Shown: in pieces, positions 63,654 through 64,000 of the stretch
How the letters are laid out: each line of letters opens with the position of its first letter
Numbering within the stretch: the first letter of the stretch is position 1
Assembly (NCBI RefSeq): GCF_004114425.1
Contig: NZ_RDQF01000024.1
Coordinates: forward strand, 29,110-93,109
Length of the DNA: 64,000 nucleotides
Direction of reading: 5' to 3'
Source of the DNA: Bradyrhizobium vignae
GTDB taxonomy: Bacteria > Pseudomonadota > Alphaproteobacteria > Rhizobiales > Xanthobacteraceae
Program-made: the position numbers and the translations under genes
The notes under the pieces: generated by a model
Told to the model about the DNA's origin: nothing
Seen by the model: the letters and a program-made list of their open reading frames with translations, nothing else
Database searches by the model: none

Positions 63654-64000
63654 GGTGTCCTCCCGGACAGGCCGCGAGCCAGAAGACTATCACCATGAAA
63701 TTAGGTGTTCAACGCACAGTGTGACCGCACCTTTTCGTAGAGGCGGAACCGAAAGCCGATCGATCGCAACGCTTCTGACCCGTCGGGCAAAATACCCACC
63801 TCGCAACCAAACCCGTCAACCCCCTTTCGATGCTCGCGCTACCTTAACGCCTATGCGGCCTTCCCTGCGCCCTTGTGTCCCCGAAATCTGCCAGAATGTG
63901 GCAACGGGCGGTTGGATCAGAACCGCCCGTTGCCGGAACTGAGCCCGTTGCGCCCAAAGGCGACAGAGCCTGCTAAAGAGCAAGGGACAGCTCCGGTGTC
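63654..64000. other. Right-end intergenic region
   Basis: No gene that I can support. It contains a strong inverted repeat, listed separately, and the promoter region of the 67-aa gene. Confidence 0.4.
63901..63933. repeat. Perfect inverted repeat, 13-bp arms
   Basis: GCAACGGGCGGTT and AACCGCCCGTTGC around a 7-base loop. Stable hairpin without a T-run on either side; possibly a terminator for a gene beyond the right edge or a spacer repeat. Confidence 0.7.

Overview
The window looks like a stretch of chromosome from an alphaproteobacterium of the Bradyrhizobium type. This is inferred from very high GC coding sequence, the gene families present, and several intergenic repeats I recognise from that group (GCATGATC...GATCATGC mosaic elements, CTCTCCCCGCTTGCGGGGAGAG-type palindromes, CGTCATGGCCGGG...CATGACG elements). 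No rRNA, tRNA, CRISPR array, transposase or prophage gene was seen.

Layout. 1-9.9 kb: the end of an aminotransferase-like gene, a luciferase-family oxidoreductase, an orphan PAS histidine kinase, an SDR-DoxX fusion with a DUF2269 membrane protein, an alpha/beta-hydrolase fused to a class III nucleotide cyclase, dodecin, small proteins and decaying gene remnants, and a PAS protein. 10-17.6 kb: a Tat-type MBL-fold hydrolase, YgiQ radical SAM protein, and a GntR/FCD-controlled FAD oxidase divergent from a DHDPS-family lyase. 17.7-25.7 kb: TonB receptor plus PepSY protein (iron uptake), a triple rhodanese, SerA-type phosphoglycerate dehydrogenase, and a secreted tannase-family esterase. 25.7-33.8 kb: an EmrAB-type efflux pump with divergent TetR, a MarR/enoyl-CoA hydratase pair, a chemoreceptor, and an L-2-keto-3-deoxyarabonate dehydratase. 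34.2-36.3 kb: methanethiol oxidase (SBP56) with an overlapping membrane protein.

The centrepiece, 36.3-50.7 kb, is a complete-looking C-P lyase (phosphonate) island. phnC-D-E1-E2 encode uptake, phnF the repressor, and phnG-H-I-J-K-L-M-N the C-P lyase and downstream steps. A divergent three-gene cassette (hexapeptide transferase, a second variant phnM, and a DUF1045 2H-type protein) faces phnC. PHO boxes lie in both divergent intergenic regions, and a perfect 12-bp-arm palindrome precedes phnG as a likely PhnF operator. phnP is not in the window; the DUF1045 protein is a candidate replacement.

50.8-55.8 kb has a sulfur theme. A strong-looking promoter is followed by a 20-codon leader ORF whose last four sense codons are all Cys. 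After it come an 81-aa protein and a sulfonate-type ABC binding protein, then, on the other strand, a K/R-rich DUF6496 protein, a hydrolase and an O-acetylhomoserine sulfhydrylase. The Cys-codon leader is the most interesting regulatory signal in the window: a probable cysteine-responsive attenuator.

56-61.6 kb is an IclR-controlled catabolic operon (TctC-type binding protein, flavin reductase, FAH-family isomerase/decarboxylase, HpaH-type hydratase, RidA, amidohydrolase) that resembles the lower part of an aromatic meta-cleavage pathway but has no ring-cleavage dioxygenase here. The right end holds another luciferase-family oxidoreductase, a cyclic-nucleotide-binding protein lacking a DNA-binding domain, and a small hypothetical gene.
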